64,000 bases of DNA from Abelmoschus esculentus (lineage: Eukaryota > Streptophyta > Magnoliopsida > Malvales > Malvaceae): contig JAUCBN010000029.1 in assembly GCA_035048815.1 (NCBI GenBank), positions 17,414,501 through 17,478,500 on the forward strand, read 5' to 3'. The notes under the pieces were generated by a model, which searched no databases, was not told the DNA's origin, and saw nothing but the letters and a program-made list of their open reading frames with translations. Shown piece after piece: positions 1 to 12,956 of this stretch (positions within the stretch are counted from its first letter, which is position 1; every line of letters begins with the position of its first letter). Made by a program: the position numbers and the translations under genes.

Positions 1-775
1 TAATTAATAAAGATTAAAAACCTTAATATTTTTAATAGTGCTCAACAGTATTCGATTAATCTCATATAGAATTTTCCCATTGAAAAACGCTTGTAATAGC
101 ATTTTAAAGGTTAAAAGTCCGAACGACTTGTATGGGTCAGATTTCGTAGAGTTTTCTTAGGCAAAAGTGCCAATCCATACGGGGGATTTGCCTTTTGGTG
201 GCCATGATCGCATGACGAGGATTCTTCTAGATATGAGGTAGAACCAAAGAACTTCTTTTACCATAATACTAGTGTTCTTACTCGCCCCTGGAAATATTAG
301 ATAGAACGAGGTAGTAGTAAGGGAGAAAACAATGGACTATTTAAACCCTAAACTCTACATTCGTACACCTCAAAATCTAATAATGCAGTTTTCATCTACA
401 ATGTAGAAAACAATCCGTACCAATTCCTCCATCTTGACAAACAAATAGGCTACAATGTTAACTGTTGCAGCAAGAAGATGTACATATAGGAACTTACAGC
501 AACATCATCTTTGTAGATAACTAAGGAATTTACAGCCATGTTGTCTATAATTACCTCGAACCGATGCAGATACATGATTCCTCTAAATTCGACATACAGG
601 AACATGGAAAGCTTCGTCTTCATGAAGCTTCCATCCACCTACAGAGAAAAGAATACAAGGGCTTCTAGTGATGTACATATGAACATCTGATGCCTGTTTG
701 TCAACCTCTACAGTAACCTTTGTTACATTATATCCCTGTCTTTCTGATACAAACAGATGGTGGTAGATAAGTAAT
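1..775. other. 3' flank of the SMR-domain gene; no gene seen
   Basis: This stretch lies downstream of the stop codon of the minus-strand SMR-domain gene. It probably holds its 3' UTR followed by spacer. Short open frames exist on the minus strand at about 450-800, but they resemble no family and overlap each other. No RNA gene or repeat was recognised. Confidence 0.5.
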
Positions 776-3700
776 TTACTCGGTGTCACTGTTGGCATCT
801 AAAAAACTAAACTCTTTGTATCCATCAAGTTGGACTAGTAAAGTTCCACGGTTTTCTTCATGCCACTCAATATCTTCCTTTTCAAGAAGCTTAACGATCT
901 GCATGTATCAGTCAGATGACGACAAGAGGATTAACTACGTTGTCCTAAGACGAGCATGAAGTAAAAGGTTGGCAACGAAGAAAATGAATCAAAGTTTAAT
1001 ATAACCAATCAAGCATTTCAACCACAAATGCATTAACCATTTATGGATTAATTAATAAAGATTTAGAAACACACCGATTGTTTCAGTTTTGACTTCCCCA
1101 TACCATGTGTTCCGCATCCAGTGATAACCCTCAGAGTTCGAACCGCTGAAGCACAAGGCAAGGAATCAGTACATCACCAGCACACACACATATTCATATA
1201 CACAATTAGGTTGAACAGATGCTTACAAGGAACATGTATTCCAAATAGAAGGTGTAGTTTTAAAAGCCGCATTGCTTGTTTAACATGTTGCCCATGAAAA
1301 TCAATGGTTATCACATTTTCAAAGGTTTTGTTCCTGAAAAAACAGGTGATATTAGTCGTTTGACCACAAGAAGAGAAGGTAGAGGCAAAGAGAGAATACT
1401 TCGTGTTCACCGATTCAGTTTGTTATACAGGGACTAACCTAGCTTTAAATATATCCTGGCTTGCCCTTTCATCTGCTTCCCGTGCCAATTTTGTTTGTAT
1501 CCTTCCCTATTCAGAGGCAAGGTATCATCATGTCAGAATTTTATTCTAAAGCAAGCCCTTGGAACGAATTTGACATAGGACTCAAATTGAAGTCAAGCAG
1601 AGAAGAAAAGACAACATTATGGGATAGTATTTCCGGTGTTCATGTTCCTTCATTTTGATTGCCAATGTTTCCTTTTCCAAATTTACCAATAACATCACTT
1701 ATCAAACTTGTATGCCACACATTGTGATTCTAAAATCCTCCTAAATAGTAAACACACCTGGTCAGAAAGATGAGCCGCATAATCCAACTCCCCCTTTGAA
1801 TATGCTGTAGCAGCCTGTAGAAGAATGTTCATTCTTTCATCAAATAGTCATCAACACTCGTGTAAAAAAAACTCAAACTGAACAATACAACTTATATATT
1901 TGTGATATTCATACAAAACCAACCATACCTTCTGATAATAGGATCTCATAGAATCCCAATGCTCTTTGGCACTCTTTCTAAATTTCTGATATTCATCTCC
2001 CTTAACTACAATTCAGAAAATTTGAAATGTAAAGAAAAAGATAATGCAGAAATGTATGTATAGGTTGTACAAATGAGTTTATGTAGAATATTTTGAAAAA
2101 TGGTTACAAATGCCACGTGAAACAGGAAATAAAAACAATACAAACCCTAAAAGAGAACATTTAATCAAGAATCACCTTAAATTCTTCAGTTCCTTTTTCT
2201 CCTTTTCGTTTCAGATGACTTTTTGAGTTCTAACGGAGAAACTAGAATAATCTAACGACTTTAATGGATACTCATGTCCTTATTTCTCAGAATAAGTTAA
2301 CGGGGTAGTTATTCAAGTAGGTCTGACTACTTGTATATTCAGATTTTGGTAGGAAAAACAGAAGAAAAGATGTATAAATGCATATGTACCTAACATTGTG
2401 ACTAATAATAAAAAGACAATATTTTAGGAATTTTCGGTATTGCCTTTCTATTAAAGATGCTCAAGTACAATCTGTAGTAGGATTTCGTCAAAATTGACCA
2501 TTTATAGTGATATTCATAATCCCATTTCAAAACAAGAGGTCGCGATACTCAGAAACCCATACATACAATAACATGCAAAGCCCGAGAAAACTAACCGTAT
2601 ATATCCTGCTGAGACTCTGCATCAGTAGATGGACAAACATCAAGAGCTGGTCCCAATGACTGCAACTTCTTTATTACATTCCTCCAACTCATAGTGCTTG
2701 GTTCATGTTCAGAACTCTTGGGAATCTTAAATAAAGAATCCAACACCTCTTGAGGGAGATTGAACATATTACTCCTTGGGGAAGAATGTGGCATAGCTTC
2801 AGAACTAGCAAGAACATCTGCGTAATTCCTAAAATTAAAGGGGGAGGGGCACTTAAACTTTCAACCCATGGTCATGGTTTTTGATACTTAAAATCATTAA
2901 AACGATAGAAATCTACAAAAGCTTTCTACAATACTACCACATCCAACGCAACACTCAAGTATTTAGAAGACAAATGAGATAATTGTATTCAAACATGGCA
3001 CATATATGAAGACACAGCATGGTTCTCTCAGCCAAAAGTAATTCTCAGCTACAATTTTGTAGTGTCAGAAAAATTAATATGCAATGTGAGTTTTAAAAAA
3101 ACAACACAACAGGCAAGCACACATTTAGACCACTCCGACAAACAACTTAAGAGTTTTCTTTTATACTTTAATTACAAAATTGAGGTATCATTCTTTCTCC
3201 AGTTTCTTCTAAGTTTAGCAGGCAATTAATTCATCAACGAGAATAATTTCTAATGTGAATTATCTCATTCTTCAAGACATGCATGAAATGAAATAGCTCA
3301 AAACCATTTGGTCATCTACTATGTTAAGTCTTTTATTCTATACAACTACAGCATGAGAAGAAACACAAAAAAAAGGGACAATGATGGACAGACTAAATTA
3401 CCTGGAACAATAGCCCATTGACCATATACTATCTTGAAGTTCACCTTCTGATGAATTAGACATGCAGTTAGATGTTTTATCTGTTAACTGTTGGAAAAAT
3501 TTATAAATCAACATTCAGAATACAATGTAATGTAAAATGCTTCAGAGAGACTTCAAATTATATGAGCAAAAGTGAAGTAATGTAAATTATAAATAGTTGC
3601 AAAAATAAAAATATGCTACATAAATATAACATTATACATCCACCAGTGCTCTTTTCCAAAAACAAGGGGGATTTTGTCTGGTTTTACTCCTTTAGTGACT

Positions 3701-5476
3701 AACTGAATGAATATATATGAAATGAAAGTTCCCTTCAGTTAGACTAGTTTGCAATATAGAGATGAACCTTGACTTCAAAACTTCAAACCAACTTTCACTT
3801 GAATCAATATCAAATCCACAAGCTTGGTATAAGGAATGATATCCATCATCGGATTGAACACTAAATAAATATTTTAGCCAAAACAAATACAGTAATTTCT
3901 CAGAGTCTCCATTACCTATCTTAAGAAAAACAGTAAGCATTCTAATAACACTAAAACGGCTCTAGTTGGAAAAATACAGGAATTATTAATAAAAAAGACA
4001 GAAAAACACAAATTATCACAAAATCAGTGTATAAATTATAAATATCTAACGAACTTGAAAACAAATGATTTTATAAACAGAATGAACAAAGTGATCCACA
4101 GAACTTGAAACATTTTAAGTAAAAGGGAAATTTATATTACTTACATTGTCCACGGATTCAATATCGAATTCTGTATCTTGTACACTGTTTACATTGTCAT
4201 TAAAATTCTTGGATTTTTCATAGGATGGACCAGATAAATCAAGTAATGCATCCAAAGCCTGGAATGAAAGAATACAATGGCATTCTTCAAAAGGATGACA
4301 AATCAGAAATAACCATCCCATAACAATAATGTACGAAACGCTGTAGTTCATTAGGTTAGCCCTTAGTTTCCAATTTTGTTAAGACTGATTTAACTCAAGT
4401 CAATCGTCCCAAGAGGGAAAGAATCACAGAAGTATGAAGTCAACACAGTCCAACCCTGTCTTAATCAGTAATCCAATTTCCATATTTTCCTATTTACAAG
4501 GTGATAATTAGTTTATACGCATAGGTTCCTCATCTTTAGATGCACTAATGTATGTTTAAAAACCAGTTAATTCTTACCAAAGAAGCATCTATAAAGCAAC
4601 ATGTTATGCTAAGAGGTATTTAGCCATTCAAAAGTGAATTTTATGTGTGTGTTTTTCTCAATTAATTCCTAATGGTTATGAATCTGCTATAGTCTTTAGA
4701 TGCATAAAAATCTACAAAGAAAGCAAATTCAAAGATTTAGGACTCATGCTACCTTCTCCACATTGTACCCACACTGACCTGCAAAAAAACAACTTTTGTT
4801 CATTCAACATGGAAAAAGGAAATTAAACGAATTATTCCCTGAACCTTTTTACAAATAAATAAATACACTCACATAAAACATCTCTAACAATATCCATGCT
4901 CAGTTCACACTCGTCCCCAAGCATTGAGCATAAAAACTGCTCCGCTTCTTCCTTAGCCAATACAGATCTCGCAGGTGCCGCTGCAGCTGGGTCTCGCCAT
5001 GGGCTTGACCTAATGTAATCTTTCCCCAGAACCGTCGAAATAGTCCCCGTTGCAGCTACCACTCGCTTCTGCTGCTTTCCTCCTCTGCCGCGTCCCCTGC
5101 CGCAGTTAAGATTTTGAACGCATCCCGTTTTGACCAAACCACACCCGGACGAACCTGACGATGAAGACCTACTCGAGATGGAACTCGTCGATGCCTCAGG
5201 ATCTTCACTGTTGTTACCGTTATCGATCAAATTGGATAAGATCTCTGCCGCTGCATCCAAATCCCCGTTGGCTTGATTATAAGCCGATGTAACTTCTTCA
5301 AGAGAGATCGAACCAAAGGCTTCCATTAACGAGTCGAGAAGCACTTTCTGTACTTCATTATCTTCTCCTTCTCTCCGCTGATCCATCTTCCTCGACGAGT
5401 CACATGACGAACCGTTGACGTCCGGTGTTTTCGTCGGACGTGACCGCCTCTTCTTCTTCGTGGTACTTCGCTTCAT
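776..5476 (-). CDS. SMR domain-containing protein, SDE5/At5g58720 family (11 coding exons, 521 aa)
   Basis: Exons on the minus strand: 5476-4873, 4778-4753, 4258-4145, 3487-3402, 2828-2596, 2005-1929, 1814-1758, 1506-1439, 1333-1227, 1145-1075, 898-776. All phases join into one frame. The N-terminus is basic (MKRSTTKKKRRSR) and is followed by a UBA/CUE-like segment (VQKVLLDSLMEAFGSISLEE, residues about 43-80). The middle has NLPQEVLDSLFKIP, then a DUF1771 helix region (KFRKSAKEHWDSMRSYYQK to EADERASQDIF). The C-terminus is an SMR domain with IDFHGQHVKQA, VRTLRVITGCGTHGMGKSK and IEWHEENRGTLLVQL. In Arabidopsis the SDE5 relative acts in trans-acting siRNA and transgene silencing and may move RNA; whether this copy is SDE5 itself or the At5g58720 type is not settled. 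An in-frame ATG at 5662 would add 62 hydrophobic, phenylalanine-rich residues; I prefer 5476 because it starts the typical basic N-terminus. Confidence 0.9.
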
Positions 5477-6063
5477 ATCTGGGGATGTTGAAACCCTAAT
5501 TTCGAAGAAGAAGAGGATGATTAGAAACAAGATCGGGATGAAACTGAAAAGAAAAGTGGGATTTGAGGGGCTAACGAGGGGGTTTCTGAAAATATAAAAT
5601 TTCCAACTAAATTTGTTTTGAAAAATTGAGACGGAATTATTAGTATTTCCTTTGGCCTTCATTCAGATTCTCTGCGGTGGGGGACAAGGGAAGTTTAGGA
5701 TTCTTCCACCCCACGCGCTTATAAAGAATCTGATTTTTTGATCCATTTTTCAAAAATATTACCGTTGATGGTTAAATACGTAAATGTGATTGATTGACTA
5801 GATTAAATAACAGATATCAAGAGGAAACACGTGGCATGCTACAATTTGGAGGACATTGGATATAGCTATTAATTCGATTCAAACTCTTAAAACTTAATTT
5901 TTTATTTTAAATTATTCTAGTAATTCAAGTCAACGAGTCATTTTTTATTTTTAAAACACATCAGATTTTACTAATTAAATTTCTTGCTTATTCAATTCTT
6001 ACTGTTACTTTGTTTTTAATTCATTTTGATCAAATTTAAATTTAATGTTCTTTAATAACCGTA

Positions 6064-6234
6064 TTTTTTTTTGAACAAGCTAATAGTGATTACAGTAATA
6101 TCTGTTGTAGAATATAATTTCCCACCATTTAACATTAATCGCTCAATCACTCTGCTAGCATCGCTGATGCTCGAACCCATGATCTCTAGGAACAACAACC
6201 GTTCCTTTAACCACTTGGGTTAGAGGTCTCGTGC
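6064..6234 (-). mobile_element. tRNA-derived SINE, copy 1, with 7-bp target-site duplication
   Basis: Read on the minus strand, it starts near GAGACCTCTAACCC, has an A-box-like stretch (TAACCCAAGTGG) and, about 30 bases later, a B-box-like stretch (GGGTTCGAGCAT). It ends in CTTGTTC followed by a run of A that abuts the duplication. The 7-mer AACCGTA occurs at 6057-6063 and again at 6235-6241, exactly bordering the element. The same sequence recurs at about 38711 and 49651. An internal Pol III promoter, A tail and direct target duplication are the hallmarks of SINE retrotransposition. Confidence 0.85.
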
Positions 6235-6750
6235 AACCGTAAAATATTTATGATAACACACTTTATCGTACCAAACATGACTTATGAATGAATTATCATT
6301 GTTTTATCTCTTTAATATATCTACAGACTTCGATAATCATCAAAACATAAAATATACTTATTTTATTGATATATCAATTATATTCGACGGTCTGAATAGT
6401 TATAATAAGTCATAAATCCACGTTTATACATGTATATTCACTGATTTTAATGTGCATTTATCTATTTTTTTTTCTCAATGTTTACTAATCTCCTTTTGCA
6501 TGTTTTCATATTACACATGTACTTTTACGTATCACTATGGAATCACTTGAATTCATGTCATGCACGTATCACATTTGTTATCTTTCACTCAAAATTTATA
6601 CTTGAACATTAAGTAAACATGTTTCATAATCCTAGCATACATGTCAAACTCATAAATCATTTAAATATCAACATTTTAGCATACATATTTGCTCTTAAAT
6701 ATATCAAATTACCAAAATTCACTAAGTACATAAAAGATTAAAAATCGTTC

Positions 6751-6960
6751 GTTTTTTTTTCATGTCTCTATTTGTGCCTCTGTTTTAAACTAGAGGTTTA
6801 GGGTTCAAGGTTAGGGTTTAACAATAGAGTAGGTATATTTTTTTAGGGTAGAGTTTAGAATTTAAGATATAGAAAAATAAGGGTTAATATTTAAAATTTA
6901 AATTTTTAAAAATTATTAACAAGAGACATGAATAGAGGCATGATAAAGAGAAATTTTTTT
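6751..6960. mobile_element. MITE-like element with telomere-like core, copy A
   Basis: The left end reads CATGTCTCTATTTGTGCCTC. The right end, as its reverse complement, reads CATGCCTCTATTCATGTCTC, giving an imperfect terminal inverted repeat. The interior holds degenerate TTTAGGG/GGTTTAGGG units. A related element with clearer ends lies at 41113-41316. No protein is encoded. Confidence 0.6.
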
Positions 6961-7737
6961 CCCACGTAGAAGTAACTTTTGAAGTTAAATTCATGCATTT
7001 ATCAACTTGAAATTCAACATATTCAAATCACTTATTGCCGCTTTAAAATCATAAATCCATAAACTTATCCAACCTAGGTCCCACGTTTATCATTTATTTG
7101 TCAAAAATATATGTAAATCATGTTTACCATTTTATTTATGTGAAAGATTGTTAGAAACAATTTATATTTTTAGAGTTTTAAATGAAAAATTGATTTAAAC
7201 GTTGTTAAGAAAAAATATAATACAAGTTATTGGTTATTAGTTATGCAACAATGCATAACATGAGTAACATGAATATCCAAACCATACTGATTTTTTATAA
7301 ACAGTAACTGATATATATATATATATAATATTTTGTATTTTAATACCTAAATATAATATTTAGATCTAAATATAATGTTTTAGATCGAGATTTAAGTGTT
7401 ATATTTGGATCGTCACATATGACTAATTCAGACGATTCACTATTCAGGCATATATTCGCACCTAGTTCGGTGACCAGAGAAGTTAGGAAGAAAGAGGTGG
7501 GAGATGGGTCTTTGCCCTTGTTCTCCTTTGTCCTCTTCTCTCTAACTCTGTAAGTATTTATAACCTATAGTATTGTTCGGGTTTATAATAATTTGAGTTC
7601 GAGAATCATTTGAGATTTTGAGTTAATTGATTTCTGATTTGGTTGATTTTCTATTCAATTGATTTTGGGTCAGTTATTTTAGGTCAATTGATTTTGATTT
7701 GGGTTGATATCGAGTTAGTACTTAGTAGGAGATAGAT

Positions 7738-7922
7738 AGGGACGAAACTATGTTGTAGGTGGGACGGGCTCTTGTCCCTCCCAAATTTTTTGGTATAATT
7801 ACATTTAAGGTCCTTCCTAGTTTAGATAGTAATAAAATAAGGTTTTTGTTCCTCCCAATTTTTAGATTTAAAGGCTTAATAGACCTTTGCCCCTCCCACT
7901 ATTCGATCCTGGCTCCGTCCTT
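7738..7922. mobile_element. AGGGAC-ended MITE-like element, copy 1
   Basis: The left end is AGGGACGAAACTATG. The right end as reverse complement is AAGGACGGAGCCAGG, an imperfect inverted repeat. The interior (TCTTGTCCCTCCCAAATTTT, then GCCCCTCCCACTATT) recurs at 18370-18550 and, more diverged, at about 50049-50237. It is non-coding and about 185 bp long. It may instead be a fragment of a longer element. Confidence 0.6.
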
Positions 7923-8329
7923 GAAAATAGATCGGTTTAGTCAGATTTTTAGGTCTAGTAAGATTTTCACCTTATATGACTTTATATAACTTATATATTT
8001 GATATTTTATTGAGTTGTGTGACAGTTGACATCTCATCTTTATTTTTTTAATATATATTTTTTATTTCAGGTTATCTTTAGTTCAAATTTCTTTCAGTTT
8101 GATTAAAAATTAATTCAGATTTATTTTTAATTTAACTAAAATTTAGTTATTTTAAGTTTAATCTATTTTGAATTTCGAATTAAAATCAGTTCATTTTGTT
8201 AGAATCAATTTTAAGTTTTAATTCAAATAAATTAGTTTAGTTCTCAAATCTCATGACTAATTTATCGGATTCACTTCCAGAGTTGCCAAAATGGAAGAAA
8301 CCACTGGAGGTGATTTTCGGGAGTAGAAA

Positions 8330-8520
8330 TCTTTTACTTTTTTATTATATATCTTTTCATGTCTCTTACTTAAAAATCTTATTTTTTAAATTTTAAATCC
8401 TAAAAAGTACACCCTATCTCTAATTCTCTAAACTCTAACCATAACTCCTAACCTTGAAATTTAAATTCATTAATTTAAAGTAAAAACACTAATAAAAACA
8501 TAATTAAAAGGTAGACAATT
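8330..8520. repeat. Diverged telomere-core repeat, probable copy B
   Basis: Holds CATGTCTCTTA near its left side, then degenerate CCCTAAA-like units (AATCCTAAAAAG, CTAACCATAACTCCTAACC), and ends near AAAAGGTAGACAATTT. It looks like a worn member of the family at 6751 and 41113, but its ends are poorly defined. Confidence 0.4.
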
Positions 8521-8758
8521 TATACTCTTTCAAAATTTCAAAGTATGAAAATATTTTGTCTAACCAATATTACAATAAAATAATTATTCAATGAATTAAG
8601 ATGAAATAATTATAAAGTAATTTAAATTAAGTGAGACTATTTCAGCCATTTATTCCATAGCAAAAAGATTTATTGTTTCATTATGTCAAGTCTAACCATA
8701 CAAACAGAACAGAATCGAAGACCTAGGAGACGGCATCGGAGGAAACAAGAAATTACAT

Positions 8759-8766
8759 CCACGTGG
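8759..8766. promoter_or_regulatory. G-box-type palindrome upstream of the rumi-like gene
   Basis: CCACGTGG, containing the CACGTG core bound by plant bZIP and bHLH factors, sits about 620 bp before the start codon of the rumi-like gene in a GC-richer island (8700-8820) within AT-rich DNA. Function is inferred from the motif and location only. Confidence 0.3.
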
Positions 8767-9387
8767 ACGGTGGGGGCGGTCCAGCGGAGGAAACCAAACC
8801 CACCGTGATAGACAGACAAAGAATGTAAGAAAAATTACCCTAAAATTGCTAAAGTTCAAATTAAAATATTTATTTTAATCATATAGATTTAAATATTATA
8901 AAATAATTATTAAATTTTATTTTATTTTATAAAATAAACATTAAATTATATATATTTTTTGAGGGAAGACATCGTTAAAATAATTGTATAATAAACTATT
9001 TAATCATTTATATTTACATATTTAATTAATTTAATATTATTTTATATATTTTTATTAATTTGATAATTTGGCCTCATCAATTAAGGAGTGATATTTCATC
9101 ATTTGATTAAAAATATTAATTTTAATTAAAAAAATTATAATTAATATAATATATAAATAAGATTGAATTTATCATTTTTATGAATTAAAACAAAAATAAT
9201 TAAATGCATAAATATAATGATACGTCATATTTACTACTCCTATTATCTATATGATTTTTTTTGAAAGAACTGTGTGAAAGCTAAAGGATCAAAATTTACA
9301 TTTTAAGATAGTTTTGTTACCATTTGCAAACTGGTTTGCAGTGAAGGGAGAGGACACCATTTTCAGGGTGGCGCTGCAACTGCAAGT

Positions 9388-12300
9388 ATGGCGAGAAAGC
9401 AAGCGTGGGTTCACTCTTCACACCCTCGGTCGCCTTCTTATCTATTCTTCTCTGTCGTTGCTCTTTCTTTCATTTCCCTTATCTCCGTCGTCATCTACAA
9501 GGTCCACACTTTTTCCTTTAGAAATATGTATATCTTGCTTGTAATGAAACTAAAAATGTTCTGATGGTTTTGTTTCTTTCTCTTTCGGGGATATTTAGCT
9601 GGATAATTTCGCTTCACAAACCAAAACAATCGTGGGACATAATTTAGAGCCGACGCCGTGGCATATTTTCCCCAGGAAGAACTTCACAGAGGAATCCCGA
9701 CATACCCGCGATTACAAGATCTTACGGTGCTCCTATCTAACTTGTCGTTACGCCGCCACCGACGGTGGTGATCGACCGTCGGAGGAGAAACGGCGGGCTT
9801 TAGCCACTCCTCGTGGTCCTCCAAAATGTCCCAACTTTTTCAAGTTCATTTACCGTGATCTTGAACCATGGTTCAAAACCCGGATATCCCTTGACCGCAT
9901 AACTCAAACCAAGGAACACGCCTCGTTTCGTATTGTTATTGTGGAAGGGAAACTGTTTGTTGATTTGTATTATGCTTGTGTACAAAGTAGATTGATGTTT
10001 ACCCTGTGGGGAATTTTACAGCTTTTGAAAAAGTATCGTGGGATGGTCCCTGATGTTGATATCATGTTTGATTGCATGGATAAGCCTAGCATCGATCGGA
10101 ATAAAATCGAAAATGGGTCGTTGCCGTTACCTTTGTTCCGGTATTGCACGACTGAGGCTCACTTGGACATCCCCTTCCCTGACTGGTCCTTTTGGGGTTG
10201 GTAAGAATCACAAAACCCCAACTTCTATTGAGATTATAATTTGTTCATAAGATTGTATGCTAATAATCTCTGCTAAGTGCTAACAATGAGCAAATTATCC
10301 CAAACTTGAAATGTATTGAATAGCTTAGATTGCTCATAACCTGTGTGGAAATAATCCGTGTTAATGATTCTATGCAGATAGGATGTTTAATAGAGTAGAC
10401 CATTTGATGGAAGTATGAATTGTGTGGAAATTGCTAAGCTTAACCATATTGTCTTCCTCATTGCAAATTTGTCTGCTTATATTTGTACCATTGTATGTCA
10501 CTGCTAAGTGCTATCCATGTTTCATGTTCAATTACTCCCTTAAGTTTTAATGTGAATGTTAAGCCTAGTGTTTTATTAAAGGGTTTCTCTTGTTATGTGA
10601 ATCCTTTGCATCTCGGGATATCGTTATATATTTAGTGACCCTCTTTGTGTTTTATCTTGCAATTTGGCATTAGCCTCAACTACGGTTGTGGTGTGAGAGA
10701 GGTGGTTTATGATTGATTTGTGTTGGTTTTGGTGGATATTGATTTGAATTCTTGTGCTTGTCTTTATGAATGACTTGTCTGCAGGTCAGAAGTAAATATA
10801 CAGCCATGGGATGAGCAGTTCAAAGGAATTAAGCAGGGATCGAAAGCTCAAACCTGGGCGAAGAAGATTTCACGTGCCTATTGGAAAGGAAACCCAGATG
10901 TTGAATCTCCGATACGTCTGGACCTAATGCAGTGCAATGACTCTAATTTGTGGGGTACAGAAATTATTCGTCAGGTTGGTTTAGCTAGAGTTATGTTTTT
11001 CCAAGTGCAATAATGACAATAATATATATGTTATTCGATGATGATGCTTTTTATTTTTCCATGCAGAACTGGACAGAAGAAGCGAAGGCCGGGTATGAGC
11101 ATTCCAAACTATCCAATCAGTGTAATCATCGGTGAGTTATCTTCTTTAATTGATATAATTGCAAAAGATAGTTCAGTTGTTTTTTTACTGATATTACTGT
11201 AGCACACAGTTATCTTCATCATTAACATTGAGTCCAGAGAACATAGCCATAGGCTAGTTTGTTGGGCCTGGAACTTCCCTACACTATATTTATTCCTTAA
11301 GAGTTATGGTAGTATTTGACTCGGTCTCTGAGCTTTAAGTAAATTTGCCTTTTAGAATGTTTCAGCTATTGAGCTTGTCATGGTGGGTCAAGATGTCCTG
11401 TATGAATAACTAGGGATTTGTGTGTGAACCTTGCTTATTGGCTGGTGTAATAGGACTGTGATACTAAGGCTTTGTATGGAACAGCGTCCCAAACGACAGT
11501 TCGGGAGCGAACGGCTGTTTCGGGAGAACCCGGAAATTCTAACCTTTCCGAAACACCTGTTTGGGACCAAATCAGGCGCAAAAACACCCGTTGGAAGCGT
11601 TTTCTTTGAACAATGCCTTCCTTCTTTCACTTTGTTCTTCTAACAAAGTGATACTCGGTCCCTAATTTCTTCCCAACAGTTCTTTCCCATTGGATTGCAT
11701 TGTAGAGATAGGTAAGGGCTGCATCTGATAAAGTAAGTCAAGGAAATTTGGCTCCAAGGCTCAAAGTGCGCATAGTTGTGTGTTGTTTTTTCTTTCTTAA
11801 AATGAAAAACTTATTTGATCTTAAATGTATATGCTGACATTTGCGCTTCCTTTTCTCTGCAGTTACAAGATATATGCTGAAGGCTATGCTTGGTCTGTAA
11901 GCTTGAAATATATTCTATCTTGTGCTTCACTTCCTCTTTTAATTTCCCCACAATATGAAGATTTCTTCAGTCGTGGTCTTGTTCCGAAGTTAAACTACTG
12001 GCCCATCTCTTCCACGAATTTATGTCGCTCCATCAAGTTTGCTGTTGACTGGGGCAATGCAAACCCGTCACAGGTATGATCAGCTGCCTCTTTTTCTTCC
12101 GAGAAAAGGATGACCTTATTTAATCAACTACAAATAGAATCCTTTAGTTCATTGCCATCAATACAACCCAGATGCTCAAATTCAAACCATATCGGAGCAT
12201 CACAAGAAAGATCCCATTCTAGTCATACACATGACATCCATTTCTGACACATATGTAGGTAATGGGATATGCTCCTCTAGATTATGAAAACCATGTAAAA

Positions 12301-12956
12301 ATTGGAAACATGCATGAAACTTGACCCTGAGTGCAAGTAACACATAGCTTATCACCTTTCTCTAAGAAGCATCTCAAGTGTAAGGGTTTAAATTACTGTC
12401 TTGCACATGTTTTTAGTTATGTTGTATGGATACTATCTTGATCAATTGTAATAAAGGTAAACAGGGTTACCAGAATAGGAAAGCGGAAATAGTTTAGTGA
12501 CCAATGGTGATGTTTATCTCCTTGTAATAAATACCACATGATTGAGACCATAAAACTAAAAATACCAATGGTGACATTCATTTCTTTCTGATTTTTTTGG
12601 CTAATCAGGCAGAGACAATTGGAAAAAGAGCTCAACAACTGATGGAAAGTATAAGCATGGATCGTGTGTACGATTACATGTTTCACCTAATCTCACAATA
12701 TGCAAAGCTGCAAGACTTTACTCCGGTTCCGCCATCGTCGGCTCAGCAAGTATGCGAAGAATCCCTGCTTTGCTTTGCAGATGAAAGGCAAAAGGAATTA
12801 CTGAAGAAGTCAGCAGTCACTTCCGTTTCGCCGACGCCACCGTGCACCCTCATCAGGCGTCCCGACCCTAAGTTTTTCACAATTTGGGCTGAACAGAAGC
12901 AGAAAATAATCGATAATGTGAAAGACATGGAGAATAAAACAAAAGCAGGTAGATGA
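9388..12956 (+). CDS. O-glucosyltransferase rumi homolog (GT90/DUF821), 6 exons, 509 aa
   Basis: Exons 9388-9501, 9599-10200, 10785-10974, 11067-11131, 11863-12073 and 12609-12956 join in frame to 509 residues. Residues 18-37 form one hydrophobic segment after a short basic N-terminus (MARKQAW), typical of a type II Golgi/ER anchor. The lumenal part carries the GT90 (CAP10/KDELC/rumi) signature: PDVDIMFDCMDKP, PFPDWSFWGW, ISRAYWKGNPDV, a conserved RYKIYAEGYAWSVSLKYIL segment and SIKFAVDWGN. Animal rumi adds glucose to EGF repeats on serine; in plants the family probably glycosylates secreted or wall proteins, but the substrate is unknown. Intron 4 carries a GC-rich block at about 11470-11620. 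The chosen ATG is the first that gives a signal anchor and splices in phase. Confidence 0.92.

Larger units (their letters stand above)
5477..9387. other. Spacer between divergent genes, rich in small transposon relics
   Basis: This spacer separates the divergent SMR-domain and rumi-like genes. It holds a SINE (6064-6234), a MITE with a telomere-like core (6751-6960), an AGGGAC-ended MITE (7738-7922), a second possible telomere-core element (8330-8520) and a short GC-richer island at about 8700-8820. The remaining sequence, especially 8830-9300, is extremely AT-rich. No protein-coding gene was recognised. Confidence 0.6.

Noticed and set aside
3692..3940. Minus-strand open segment (SDDGYHSLYQACGFDIDSSE) inside an intron of the SMR-domain gene, considered as an extra exon.
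   Set aside because: The possible splice sites give a piece that needs two bases from the previous exon, but that exon ends in phase 0. The flanking exons already join in frame without it.
5477..5662. Upstream in-frame extension of the SMR-domain protein (62 residues from an ATG at 5662).
   Set aside because: The added stretch is hydrophobic and Phe-rich, unlike the family, and lies where a leader is expected. The basic MKRSTTKKK start is typical.
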